Shown here in pieces: positions 34,701 to 41,672 of a stretch of 64,000 bases of DNA. How positions within the stretch are numbered: the stretch's first letter is position 1; every line of letters begins with the position of its first letter. The notes below the pieces were generated by a model. It did no database searches, was not told the origin of the DNA, and saw nothing but the letters and a program-made list of their open reading frames with translations. Position numbers and translations under genes: made by a program. The DNA is from Arenimonas sp049195245 (GTDB lineage: Bacteria > Pseudomonadota > Gammaproteobacteria > Xanthomonadales > Xanthomonadaceae), in NCBI RefSeq assembly GCF_049195245.1, contig NZ_JBMIRR010000022.1, positions 150,291-214,290 of the forward strand, given 5' to 3'.

Positions 34701-34817
34701 GTTGCGGACGTAGTGGTGGAAGGCCTTGTCGGGATCCAGGGCCGCCGCCGGCAGGGTCCAGGCCAGTGCCAACGCCAGCAGGGCGATCAGCGTGGGCGCG
34801 CGGCGCGGGGTCGTCAC
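31734..34817 (-). CDS. Two-component-regulator-propeller / Y_Y_Y / GGDEF sensor diguanylate cyclase
   Basis: A 1027-residue protein: signal peptide (TLIALLALALAWTLPAAALD), then a periplasmic double propeller of Reg_prop repeats (REGYLWVGTQAGLARFDGVR, GNLWIGMVEDLVRL, GALWFATTQGLFRHAR and others), a Y_Y_Y domain (LVGYDADWRTLDDIERRVVN), one membrane helix (TLFLVLMALLLGSVVYAGYR), a short coiled linker, and GGDEF with RWGGEEFLVVF. RTGDYVARWGG contains the RxxD inhibitory site, so product inhibition is likely. It probably converts a periplasmic signal, often a glycan, into cyclic-di-GMP. Cotranscribed with the MASE1 gene (one-base overlap). Confidence 0.9.
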   Translation of the reverse strand: MTTPRRAPTLIALLALALAWTLPAAALDPDKAFHHYVRNTWSIEEGLPQISALAIAQDREGYLWVGTQAGLARFDGVRFTTFNPESTPGLAGIWINDLHVDGRNRVWVATYRGLSLYEDDVFRIIAVPGSDPESPLDTRDIEPTDDGALWVAAPEGVYRATPAGLNLQYPLPRPAAALLARGQELWVGSRGRVYRIADGLVQLLPLPEGDDDTVVTHLVEAQGRLWAGTSAGLFYRQGDAWLRHEGGEPLSRAPIEAMHEDRDGNLWIGMVEDLVRLRKGRVAELVSGDRAGAAVRVVFEDSEGNLWLGSQWEGLTRMWNGWTRRYGMREGLDDSVLWSVARGPDGRLWAGTNRGLSVLSGGRFRQVVAGADLPHPNAYTLLPEDGVVWIGTRRGVVRLRGESLDTPDWVAPMRSAQINGIVRDRRGALWFATTQGLFRHARGELRGFGVADGLRDPRTRLFHETRDGRLLVGTQTGLYEVVGERLQPLGLDNGLRDNLDVTAIHELADGKLVIGTLSEEIFLFDGQRWVAFTREQGMPVNSPFFLTEDGQGYLWVAGIRGVHRVPVADLLAVAAGERSQVRGEMLLNERGDRRGGQKGYCCNGAGNAKGFLYDGELWLPTRDGLLAMATGGIVKNSVAPRTLIERVRVGEAWREADPSADWQLGQDDRDLSFEFTVLSFQDPRSVDLRYRLVGYDADWRTLDDIERRVVNYTNLPPGPYVFEAVGSNNAGVWSKSPAQIGFLIKPRFHETTLFLVLMALLLGSVVYAGYRLQRGAHRRQRRALEQLVGQRTEALEVANHRLEEASQTDPLTGLRNRRYLANQIPADLAFYDRDTLRRGAQGEVMVFALVDIDHFKLVNDRHGHAAGDRVLQQVAQVLGRLVRTGDYVARWGGEEFLVVFRPMTGRHLPLLGERIRGAIGNHRFEIGTGEPLRLTCSVGFVECPLFRDARGNLGWEQIVELADRALYYVKAHGRDGWALFRAPADSHLQALLQALDGNAVDLLKAGRLELVASSGLSPPGKGTGDAP

Positions 34818-34923
34818 GGGGCGGTCCTGCCTGGGACGGGAGTCACCCGAATATCAACCCGGCGGCAGGACAAGGCAAGCACCGGCGTCACGGTTCGACG
34901 CGGCCTGGCCGCGCGGGCGTCGC

Positions 34924-36306
34924 TCAGCACTCGATGACGTTCACCGCCAGGCCGCCGCGGCTGGTTTCCTTGTACTTGTCCTGCATGTCGCGGCCGGTGT
35001 CGCGCATGGTCCTGATCACCTTGTCCAGGCTGACCTTGTGCTTGCCGTCGCCGCGCAGGGCCATTCGCGAGGCGTTGATGGCCTTCACGGCACCCATCGC
35101 ATTGCGCTCGATGCAGGGAATCTGCACCAGGCCGCCGATCGGGTCGCAGGTAAGCCCGAGGTTGTGCTCCATGCCGATCTCGGCGGCGTTCTCGACCTGG
35201 CCCGGCGTGCCGCCGAGCGCGGCGGTGAGGCCGGCCGCGGCCATCGAGCAGGCCACGCCCACCTCGCCCTGGCAGCCGACCTCGGCACCGGAGATCGAGG
35301 CGTTCTCCTTGTAGAGGATGCCCACGGCGGCCGCGGTGAGCAGGAACTCGAACACGCCGGCCTCGTTCGCGCCAGGGCAGAAGCGGTCGTAGTAATGCAG
35401 CACGGCCGGGATGATGCCGGCGGCGCCGTTCGTGGGCGCGGTGACCACGCGGCCACCGGCGGCATTTTCCTCGTTCACCGCCAGCGCGTAGAGGTTCACC
35501 CAGTCGAGCACGGTCAGCGGGTCGCGCATGCCGGCCTCGGGCTTGGACGCCAGCTCGGCGTGCAGCGAGGGCGCGCGCCGCTGCACGTGCAGGCCGCCGG
35601 GCAGGGTGCCCTTCTCGCGGATGCCGCGCGCGGTGCAGTCCTGCATGGCCTGCCAGATCTCGCGCAGGCCGGCATGGATTTCCGCTTCGCTGCGCCAGGC
35701 CCGTTCGTTGGCCATCAGCACGCCGGCGAAGCCCAGGCCGGTTTCGCGGCAGCGCTGCAGCAGTTCGTCGCCGGAGTGGAAGGGATAGGGCTGCTCGGTG
35801 GTGTCGGCGACGATGCGGTCTTCGGCCGCCTCGTCCTGGTTGACCACGAAGCCACCGCCCACCGAGTAGTAGTCGCGCGTTGCAATCTGCACGCCCGCCG
35901 CATCGAAGGCCGTGAAGCGCATGCCGTTGGTGTGGAAGGGCAGCTTCTGGCGCTTGTTCATCACCAGGTCGTGCTTTTCGTCGAAACCGATCTCGTGCTT
36001 GCCCAGCAGCAGCAGCTTCTTGTCGCGACGGATGCGTTCAAGCGCCGGCGGAATGATGTCGGGATCGATCTGGTTGGGCCAATGGCCCTCCAGGCCCATC
36101 AGCACGGCCTTGTCGGTGCCGTGGCCGCGGCCGGTGAGCGCCAGCGAGCCGAACACCTCGGCGCGCACGCGCGCCGTGCGCGCCAGGTCGCCGTTTTCCT
36201 CCAGCCAGTGGCTGGCGAAGCGCGCCGCCGCGCGCATCGGCCCGACCGTATGCGAGGACGAGGGCCCGATGCCGATCTTGAACAGGTCGAATACGCTGAC
36301 GGCCAT
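34924..36306 (-). CDS. sdaA: L-serine dehydratase (iron-sulfur, single chain)
   Basis: Deaminates L-serine to pyruvate and ammonia using a [4Fe-4S] cluster. The start at 36306 gives MAVSVFDLFKIGIGPSSSHT, the canonical N-terminus (460 residues); the frame stays open upstream but has no support. Beta-domain motifs GPSSSHTVGPMRAA and SLALTGRGHGTDKAVLMGL are followed by the alpha-domain cluster cysteines in EVGCQGEVGVACSMAAAG and LTCDPIGGLVQIPCIERNA. Divergent from the glutaredoxin-like gene over 78 bases. Identification firm. Confidence 0.96.
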   Translation of the reverse strand: MAVSVFDLFKIGIGPSSSHTVGPMRAAARFASHWLEENGDLARTARVRAEVFGSLALTGRGHGTDKAVLMGLEGHWPNQIDPDIIPPALERIRRDKKLLLLGKHEIGFDEKHDLVMNKRQKLPFHTNGMRFTAFDAAGVQIATRDYYSVGGGFVVNQDEAAEDRIVADTTEQPYPFHSGDELLQRCRETGLGFAGVLMANERAWRSEAEIHAGLREIWQAMQDCTARGIREKGTLPGGLHVQRRAPSLHAELASKPEAGMRDPLTVLDWVNLYALAVNEENAAGGRVVTAPTNGAAGIIPAVLHYYDRFCPGANEAGVFEFLLTAAAVGILYKENASISGAEVGCQGEVGVACSMAAAGLTAALGGTPGQVENAAEIGMEHNLGLTCDPIGGLVQIPCIERNAMGAVKAINASRMALRGDGKHKVSLDKVIRTMRDTGRDMQDKYKETSRGGLAVNVIEC

Positions 36307-36384
36307 GGACGGAGTTCCGGTGAAGTGGCCGTATTCTATGCGCCTTGGCGCCAACCAGACTGTACGCCGGCGAACGGCCCACCG

Positions 36385-36612
36385 ATGAAGCTCACCCTGA
36401 TCCAGCGCGATGATTGCCACCTGTGCGACCAGGCCTGGGACCAACTGGCCCAGGCCGGCGTGCCGGATTTTGATCCGCTGTGGATAGACGACGACCTCGG
36501 GCTGCAGGCGCGCTACGGCGAACGTATCCCGGTGCTGCGGCGCGAAGACAGCGGGGCCGAACTCGACTGGCCGTTCGACGCCGAGGGATTGCGCCGCTTC
36601 CTGGGCGGCTGA
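36385..36612 (+). CDS. Glutaredoxin-like (DUF836/thioredoxin-fold) small protein
   Basis: A 75-residue thioredoxin-fold protein. The redox motif CHLC is in LIQRDDCHLCDQAWDQL near residue 11, and the cis-proline is in YGERIPVLRREDSG, followed by a final helix DAEGLRRFLGG. This is the compact glutaredoxin-like family seen in many gammaproteobacteria. Likely cytosolic thiol-disulfide chemistry; the partner is unknown. It is convergent with the YceI gene at 36620. Confidence 0.88.
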   Translation: MKLTLIQRDDCHLCDQAWDQLAQAGVPDFDPLWIDDDLGLQARYGERIPVLRREDSGAELDWPFDAEGLRRFLGG

Positions 36613-36619
36613 GCGGCGC

Positions 36620-37186
36620 TCAGCCGGCCTTGGCCGGTGCCGCCGGCGCGGGTGCCAGCACCAGTCGCGTGCTGACCTTGATCGCGTCGGGGATCAGTTC
36701 CACGTCCGCCCATTCGCCGGTGCCCACCTTGAACTGCAGCCGCCGCACGGTGGCTTCGCCGGCCAGCACCGGCGATGCGCCGGGTGTCCAGGTGAAGGTC
36801 AGCGGCACCGGATGGCTGGCCCCGCGAAGCGTGAGGCTGCCCTCGGCCACGTAGCGGTTGCCGCCGAGCGCGCGGAAGCGGGTGGCGATGTAGCGCGCCT
36901 CGGGCGTGCGCCCGGTGTCGAAGAAGCTGGCGCCCGCCAGCTCGGGATCGTAGTCGGCATTGCTGGTGCGGGCGCTGGCCAGATCGATGCGCACGTCGAA
37001 GCGGCTGCCGGCCAGGTCGGCCGGATCGAAGCGGATGCTCGGCGTGAACTTCTCGAACCTGCCGGTGAAGGCTTCGCCTTGATAGGCCCCGCTGAAGCCC
37101 AGCGTTGAACCTTCGCGCGCGGTGTAGTCGGCGGCGGACACGCTGGCGCTGGCCAGCAGTAGGGCAAGGGTGGCGGCGAATCGCAT
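36620..37186 (-). CDS. YceI-family periplasmic lipid-binding-like protein (second copy)
   Basis: A 188-residue protein with signal peptide MRFAATLALLLASASVSAA. The YceI barrel is visible: STLGFSGAYQGEAFTGRFEK, IRFDPADLAGSRFDVRIDLA, DPELAGASFFDTGRTPEARY, VAEGSLTLRGASHPVPLTF. YceI proteins bind isoprenoid or similar lipids in a small barrel; several are linked to cytochrome b561 genes, as here. It lies two bases after the cytochrome b561 stop and forms the last gene of a three-gene operon. The ligand is unknown. Confidence 0.9.
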   Translation of the reverse strand: MRFAATLALLLASASVSAADYTAREGSTLGFSGAYQGEAFTGRFEKFTPSIRFDPADLAGSRFDVRIDLASARTSNADYDPELAGASFFDTGRTPEARYIATRFRALGGNRYVAEGSLTLRGASHPVPLTFTWTPGASPVLAGEATVRRLQFKVGTGEWADVELIPDAIKVSTRLVLAPAPAAPAKAG

Positions 37187-37188
37187 GG

Positions 37189-37776
37189 TCAGGCTCCGGG
37201 CGGGGGATCTTGCGGCGATGGATCGGTACGCGGCTTGAGGATCGGCAGCATGCGCACCAAGGTGCGGTCGCGGTCGAAGTAGTGATGCTTGAACGCCGCC
37301 AGTGCATGCACGGTGACGATGGCCGCCAGCACCAGGAACAGCGTCTCGTGGGCGTCGTGGGCGAATTCGCGGATCTCGGTGCTGCGCGCCGACAGGCTGG
37401 GCAGGTTGAACAGCTTGAACCACTGCAGCGGATAGCCGGCGGCCGAGTTGTACAGCCAGCCGCTGATGGGCATGGCCAGCAGCACGAAGTAGAGCGCGAC
37501 GTGGGTGGCGCTGGCGGCCCAGGCCTGCCAGCGCGGCGTGCCCGGCACGGGCGCGGGCGCACCGGCCACCAGCCGCCAGAGCAGCCGCAGCACTGTCAGC
37601 GCCAGCACCGTCAGGCCGAAGCTCTTGTGCAGGGCGTACACCGCCACCTTCTGGGCGTTGGGCAGCTCCTGCATCAGGAAGCCCACCAGCACCAGGCCCA
37701 GCACCATCGCCACCGTGATCCAGTGCAGCGCGAGGCTGACGGCGCCCCACTGGTTGGCGTCATTCCTGATCGGCAT
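37189..37776 (-). CDS. Cytochrome b561 family protein
   Basis: A 195-residue four-helix membrane protein that binds two haems b and moves electrons across or within the inner membrane. Histidines lie in SLALHWITVAMVLGLVLVGF (helix 1), VAVYALHKSFGLTVLALTVL (helix 2), and FAHDAHETLFLVLAAIVTVH with ALAAFKHH (helix 4), the prokaryotic b561 pattern. It sits between two YceI genes, overlapping the first by 17 bases, which suggests a common role, perhaps quinone or isoprenoid redox handling (inference). Confidence 0.93.
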   Translation of the reverse strand: MPIRNDANQWGAVSLALHWITVAMVLGLVLVGFLMQELPNAQKVAVYALHKSFGLTVLALTVLRLLWRLVAGAPAPVPGTPRWQAWAASATHVALYFVLLAMPISGWLYNSAAGYPLQWFKLFNLPSLSARSTEIREFAHDAHETLFLVLAAIVTVHALAAFKHHYFDRDRTLVRMLPILKPRTDPSPQDPPPGA

Positions 37777-38383
37777 CGGGGGTCTCCTGGGTCGGGGGTG
37801 GCTCGGTGGCGGACGTGCGAAGGGCTTCGACCTCGATCATCAGCCTGACCTCGTCGCCGATCACGTTGGGCCAGGCATCGATGCCGAAGTCGCGACGGCT
37901 GAGCCGGCCGGTGGCGGAAAAGCCGACCGTGCGCCGTTTGGTGATCGGATGGCGCTTTATCGCGTTGAGCGTGACCTGCAGCGTCACTGGGCGCGATTGT
38001 CCGCGCAGGTGCAGCTGGCCGTGCACCTCGGCCTGGCCTTCGCTGGTGGGCTGCACGCGCGTCGAGGTGAACCGTGCTTCGGGCTGGCCGGTGGCATCGA
38101 GGAAGCCACGGCCGAGCACCTTGGCGTTCCAGCCCGCCTCGCCCAGGTCGAGGCTGGCCAGCGGGATACGGACGTCCAGCCGGGCGCTGGACCAGTCGTC
38201 GGGGTCGAACCACAGCTGGCCGTGCGTGCCGGAGAACGTGCCGATGGCACGGGAAAATCCCGCGTGGTCGATGTGGAAGGCAACGCGCGTATGCACCGGG
38301 TCCAGGCGCCAGGCCGCAGGCTCGGCCGCGTGAGCGGCCAGCGATGCGAGGCAGGCGAGGGCGATCAGGCAGGTGGATCGCAT
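37760..38383 (-). CDS. YceI-family periplasmic protein (first copy)
   Basis: A 207-residue protein; the start at 38383 yields signal MRSTCLIALACLASLAAHAA. The mature part follows the YceI pattern: WRLDPVHTRVAFHIDHAGFS, GTFSGTHGQLWFDPDDWSSA, VLGRGFLDATGQPEARFTST, and the C-terminal GFSATGRLSRRDFGIDAWPN. It carries the full canonical C-terminus (R-D-FG), which the second copy lacks. First gene of the YceI-b561-YceI operon, divergent from the histidine kinase gene by 74 bases. Likely a periplasmic lipid- or quinone-binding carrier. Confidence 0.92.
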   Translation of the reverse strand: MRSTCLIALACLASLAAHAAEPAAWRLDPVHTRVAFHIDHAGFSRAIGTFSGTHGQLWFDPDDWSSARLDVRIPLASLDLGEAGWNAKVLGRGFLDATGQPEARFTSTRVQPTSEGQAEVHGQLHLRGQSRPVTLQVTLNAIKRHPITKRRTVGFSATGRLSRRDFGIDAWPNVIGDEVRLMIEVEALRTSATEPPPTQETPDADQE

Positions 38384-38457
38384 CGGCAACGGCGTTCTCC
38401 TACATTCCCGGGGCCCGGGTCTGGCTAGTCTAGGCCGGCAGAGTGGACGAGGCGTGC

Positions 38458-40254
38458 ATGGCGGCGAAACCCAATGTTGCAGGGTCGCGGGCGGACGCGG
38501 GGGGCGAGGCGCGGCCACGCATCGTGTCCGCGGCTCCCTGTGCCGGCCTGCGCGGGCGGGCCTGGCGCTGCTGCGGGGCGCTGGCCGCGGCACTGGTCAT
38601 CGCCCCTGGCCTCGCGGCGGGAACGGCAGTACAGCCGCAGCCAGCAGGCCTTCCATTGGCATCGGGTGGGGTAGCGGAGGCGCCGCAGGTCAGCGTCCAG
38701 CCGCCCCGGGTGGAAATCGTCAGCCTGGTGCGCGACCAGCGCACGCTGGTGTATCCCGCCAACGTCCGGGTCCTGCGCATCGCGCACGATGACCGCGACC
38801 TGCGCATCCGCCTCGCGCCGGGCGGTCCCTCGCCGGTGCGGCGGGTGGCCTTCCGACTCGAGGGGCACGACGCGGGCTGGATCACCCGTGATCCGCCCGG
38901 CGAGCAGGCCTACGACCGGCTCGCCCCGGGCAGCTACCGGCTGCTCGTGGCGGCGCAGGCGGTCGATGGCCATTGGTCGCGGGCACGGGCCCTGGGCCTG
39001 GTGGTGGATCCTCCGTGGTGGCGCAGCCAGCGCGTGCTGGCGCTGGGCGGCCTTGCCGTGCTCGCCGCCTCGGCCTGGGCGGCGTTGTCGCATCGGGCGC
39101 GCCGGCGTCGGCGCGAGGCCTGGCAGCTCGAACAGGCCAGCCGCCGCCTGGCCGAGCAGCAGTCTGCGGCCAAGAGCCGCTTCCTGGCCACGCTGGGCCA
39201 CGAGATCCGCACCCCGATGACCGGCGTGCTGGGCATGGCCGAACTGTTGCAGGGCGGATCGCTCGATCCGGTGCAGTCGGCCCAGGTCGATGCGATCCAG
39301 CGCGCGGGCCGGCACCTGCTTCGGCTGGTCAATGACGCGCTGGACCTGGCGCGCATCGAGGCGGGAAAGCTGGTGCTCGACGATGCGCCGTTCGAACTGC
39401 GGCCCTTGCTGGACGAGGTGTCGGGCCTGCTGCGGCCGCTCGCCAGCGCCAAGGGCCTGGGATTTTCGCTGGCCTGCGACGGCGACGTACCGCGCGCCTT
39501 CCGCGGCGACGCCACGCGAGTGCGGCAGATCCTGTTCAACCTGGGCCACAACGCCATCAAGTTCTGCGATCGGGGCGAGGTCAGCGCGCGGGTGTCGGCA
39601 CCGCCGCCGCTGGGCCTGCGGCTGGTGGTGCACGACAGCGGCCCGGGGCTGAGCAGCGAGCAGCAGGCGCGGCTGTTCCGCCGCTTCGAACCAGGCATGG
39701 CGCGTGAGCCCGGTGGCTATGGCGGCAGCGGCCTGGGCCTGGCGATCTGCCAGGAACTGGCGGCCGCGATGGGCGGGGCCATCAGCGTGCGCAGCGAGCC
39801 GGGGCAGGGCGCCGAGTTCTGCGTCGAGTTGCCGCTGCCGGCCGCCGAACTGCCGCCCGCACCCGCGCCGGCCAGCCTGCCGCAAGGCGCCGCGCTGCGG
39901 CTGCTGCTGGTCGAGGACGACGACGTGGTGGCCGAGGTGGTCTCGGGATTGCTGCGTCGTCAGGGCCACGCCGTGGCGCACGTGCCGCACGGGCTGGCGG
40001 CGATCTCGGAGCTGGCCTGCCGCGAATTCGACCTGGCCCTGCTCGACCTTGATCTGCCGGGCATCGACGGCACCGCGCTGGCGCGCCTGATCCGGGCGGG
40101 CGGTTCCCGGATGCCGCTGCTGGCATTGACCGCACGCGCCGACGCCGAGGCCGAGCCCAGCGCCATGGCCTCGGGCATGAATGGCTTCCTGCGCAAACCG
40201 GTCACCGGCGACATGCTGGCCGCAGCGCTGGCGGCCGCGGCGGGACCACGCTGA
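38458..40254 (+). CDS. Hybrid sensor histidine kinase with short Y_Y_Y sensor
   Basis: A 598-residue membrane kinase. ATG 38458 has GAGG five bases upstream; GTG 38443 is an alternative. Order: N-terminal hydrophobic segment (~40-55), a Y_Y_Y domain (VAFRLEGHDAGWITRDPPGE...YDRLAPGSYRLLV), a membrane helix (VLALGGLAVLAASAWAAL), HisKA with GHEIRTPMTGVLGMAELL, HATPase (NLGHNAIKF, HDSGPGLS, GGSGLGLAICQEL) and a receiver (LLLVEDDDV, phospho-Asp in ALLDLDLPG, LRKPVT). The propeller repeats that usually precede Y_Y_Y are missing. No separate response-regulator gene is adjacent. Convergent with hemE, one base apart. Confidence 0.88.
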   Translation: MAAKPNVAGSRADAGGEARPRIVSAAPCAGLRGRAWRCCGALAAALVIAPGLAAGTAVQPQPAGLPLASGGVAEAPQVSVQPPRVEIVSLVRDQRTLVYPANVRVLRIAHDDRDLRIRLAPGGPSPVRRVAFRLEGHDAGWITRDPPGEQAYDRLAPGSYRLLVAAQAVDGHWSRARALGLVVDPPWWRSQRVLALGGLAVLAASAWAALSHRARRRRREAWQLEQASRRLAEQQSAAKSRFLATLGHEIRTPMTGVLGMAELLQGGSLDPVQSAQVDAIQRAGRHLLRLVNDALDLARIEAGKLVLDDAPFELRPLLDEVSGLLRPLASAKGLGFSLACDGDVPRAFRGDATRVRQILFNLGHNAIKFCDRGEVSARVSAPPPLGLRLVVHDSGPGLSSEQQARLFRRFEPGMAREPGGYGGSGLGLAICQELAAAMGGAISVRSEPGQGAEFCVELPLPAAELPPAPAPASLPQGAALRLLLVEDDDVVAEVVSGLLRRQGHAVAHVPHGLAAISELACREFDLALLDLDLPGIDGTALARLIRAGGSRMPLLALTARADAEAEPSAMASGMNGFLRKPVTGDMLAAALAAAAGPR

Positions 40255-40255
40255 C

Positions 40256-41338
40256 TCAGGCGGCGTCGCGGCTGAAGGCGTGCACGGCGTCCACCAGCAC
40301 GGCCACGTGCGCCGGATCCATGTCCGGCGACATGCCGTGGCCCAGGTTGAAGACGTGGCCCGCGCGCGAACCGCCGTTGGCCGCGGCGTAATCGTCCAGC
40401 GCCCGGCGCACTTCGCGCTCGATGCCGGCCGGCGACGCGTACAGCGTCGCCGGGTCGAGATTGCCCTGCAGCCCCACCGAGCCGCCGGTGCGGCGGCGCG
40501 CCTCGCCCAGGCCCACGGTCCAGTCCACGCCCAGGCCCTCGGTGCCGGTGGCCGCCAGGTCTTCGAGATAGGGCGCATTGCCCTTGCCGAACAGGATCAG
40601 CGGCGTGCGCGCGGCACCTTCGCCGCGCGGCAGTTCGGCTGCGATGCGCTGCAGGTAGCGCAGCGAGAATTCACGGTACACGTGTGGCGCCAGGACGCCG
40701 CCCCAGGTGTCGAACACCTGCAGCGCCTGCGCCCCGGCCGCGCGCTGCGCGGCCAGGTAGGCGATCACCGCATCGGTGGTCACTTCAAGCAGGCGGTGCA
40801 GTGCCGCCGGCTCGTTCAGCGCCATGGACTTGATGCGGGCGAAATCCTTGCTGCCGCCGCCTTCGACCATGTAGCAGGCCAGGGTCCAGGGACTGCCGGA
40901 GAAACCGATCAGCGGCACGCGGCCATCGAGCTCGCGCCGGATCAGGCTCACGGCATCCATCACATAGCGCAGCTCGGTGCCCATGTCGGGCACGGCCAGC
41001 CGGGCGATGTCGGCCGGCGTGCGCACGGGACGTTCGAACTTCGGGCCTTCGCCATCGGCGAAATACAGGCCCAGGCCCATCGCATCGGGCACGGTGAGGA
41101 TGTCGGAGAACAGGATCGCCGCGTCCAGGTCGTAGCGTCGCAGCGGCTGCAGCGTCACTTCGCAGGCCAGTTCGGGGTTGGTGGCCAGGCCCATGAAGCT
41201 GCCGGCCTGGGCGCGGGTGGCGCGGTATTCGGGCAGGTAGCGCCCGGCCTGGCGCATCAGCCAGACCGGCGTGCAGTCCACGGGCTCGCGCCGCAGCGCA
41301 CGCAGGAAACGGTCATTCTTCAAGGTCACGGGGTGCAT
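40256..41338 (-). CDS. hemE: Uroporphyrinogen decarboxylase
   Basis: Removes the four acetate carboxyls of uroporphyrinogen III in haem synthesis. The 360-residue protein has the family signatures VWLMRQAGRYLPEYRATRAQ near the N-terminus (catalytic Arg region), ILFSDILTVPDAMGLGL with the conserved Asp, GFSGSPWTLACYMVEGGGSK and VFNLGHGMSPDMDPAHVAVL. Cytosolic housekeeping enzyme. Last gene of the minus-strand aroK-aroB-WGR-hemE run. Identification firm. Confidence 0.98.
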   Translation of the reverse strand: MHPVTLKNDRFLRALRREPVDCTPVWLMRQAGRYLPEYRATRAQAGSFMGLATNPELACEVTLQPLRRYDLDAAILFSDILTVPDAMGLGLYFADGEGPKFERPVRTPADIARLAVPDMGTELRYVMDAVSLIRRELDGRVPLIGFSGSPWTLACYMVEGGGSKDFARIKSMALNEPAALHRLLEVTTDAVIAYLAAQRAAGAQALQVFDTWGGVLAPHVYREFSLRYLQRIAAELPRGEGAARTPLILFGKGNAPYLEDLAATGTEGLGVDWTVGLGEARRRTGGSVGLQGNLDPATLYASPAGIEREVRRALDDYAAANGGSRAGHVFNLGHGMSPDMDPAHVAVLVDAVHAFSRDAA

Positions 41339-41362
41339 CCGGGCAGGGGCGCGGGGGAGGGC

Positions 41363-41617
41363 TCAGCGCGGCGCATCGGAGCCCTGGGCGAACATCACCA
41401 GGAATCCCTTGCGCACCTGCGCGTCGCGGGCTTTTTCAAAGGCCGCCAGGGCGGCGTCGCGCTCGAGGTACTGCTCGCGCTTGAGCTGGGCCTTGCCGCC
41501 GATCTGGCCGGCTTCGCGCAGCAGGGTCCAGCCGCCCAGCAGGTCCTGCTGGAGCATCAGCTGGACATAGCGGGGCGCCTCGCCGGCGCTGGGTTTTTGC
41601 TGCAGCAGCAATCGCAT
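41363..41617 (-). CDS. Small WGR-domain protein
   Basis: An 84-residue protein with a WGR-type domain: YVQLMLQQDLLGGWTLLREA then GQIGGKAQLKREQYLERDAA, ending AAFEKARDAQVRKGFLVMF. WGR domains occur in PARPs and bacterial DNA-associated proteins and are thought to bind nucleic acid; stand-alone copies have no settled function. The canonical W-G-R triplet is degenerate here (GWTLLREAGQIGG). It lies between aroB and hemE, 24 bases from the latter, so it is probably cotranscribed. Confidence 0.75.
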   Translation of the reverse strand: MRLLLQQKPSAGEAPRYVQLMLQQDLLGGWTLLREAGQIGGKAQLKREQYLERDAALAAFEKARDAQVRKGFLVMFAQGSDAPR

Positions 41618-41672
41618 AGGCCGCCATTGTAGCCATTGGGCGCGCCTGGCGTGCGCTGGCGATGCGCCCGGC

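Noticed and set aside
34726..36384. A long plus-strand frame running into the glutaredoxin-like gene
   Set aside because: It is antisense to sdaA and lacks motifs; the real gene starts at ATG 36385 with the CxxC near its N-terminus.
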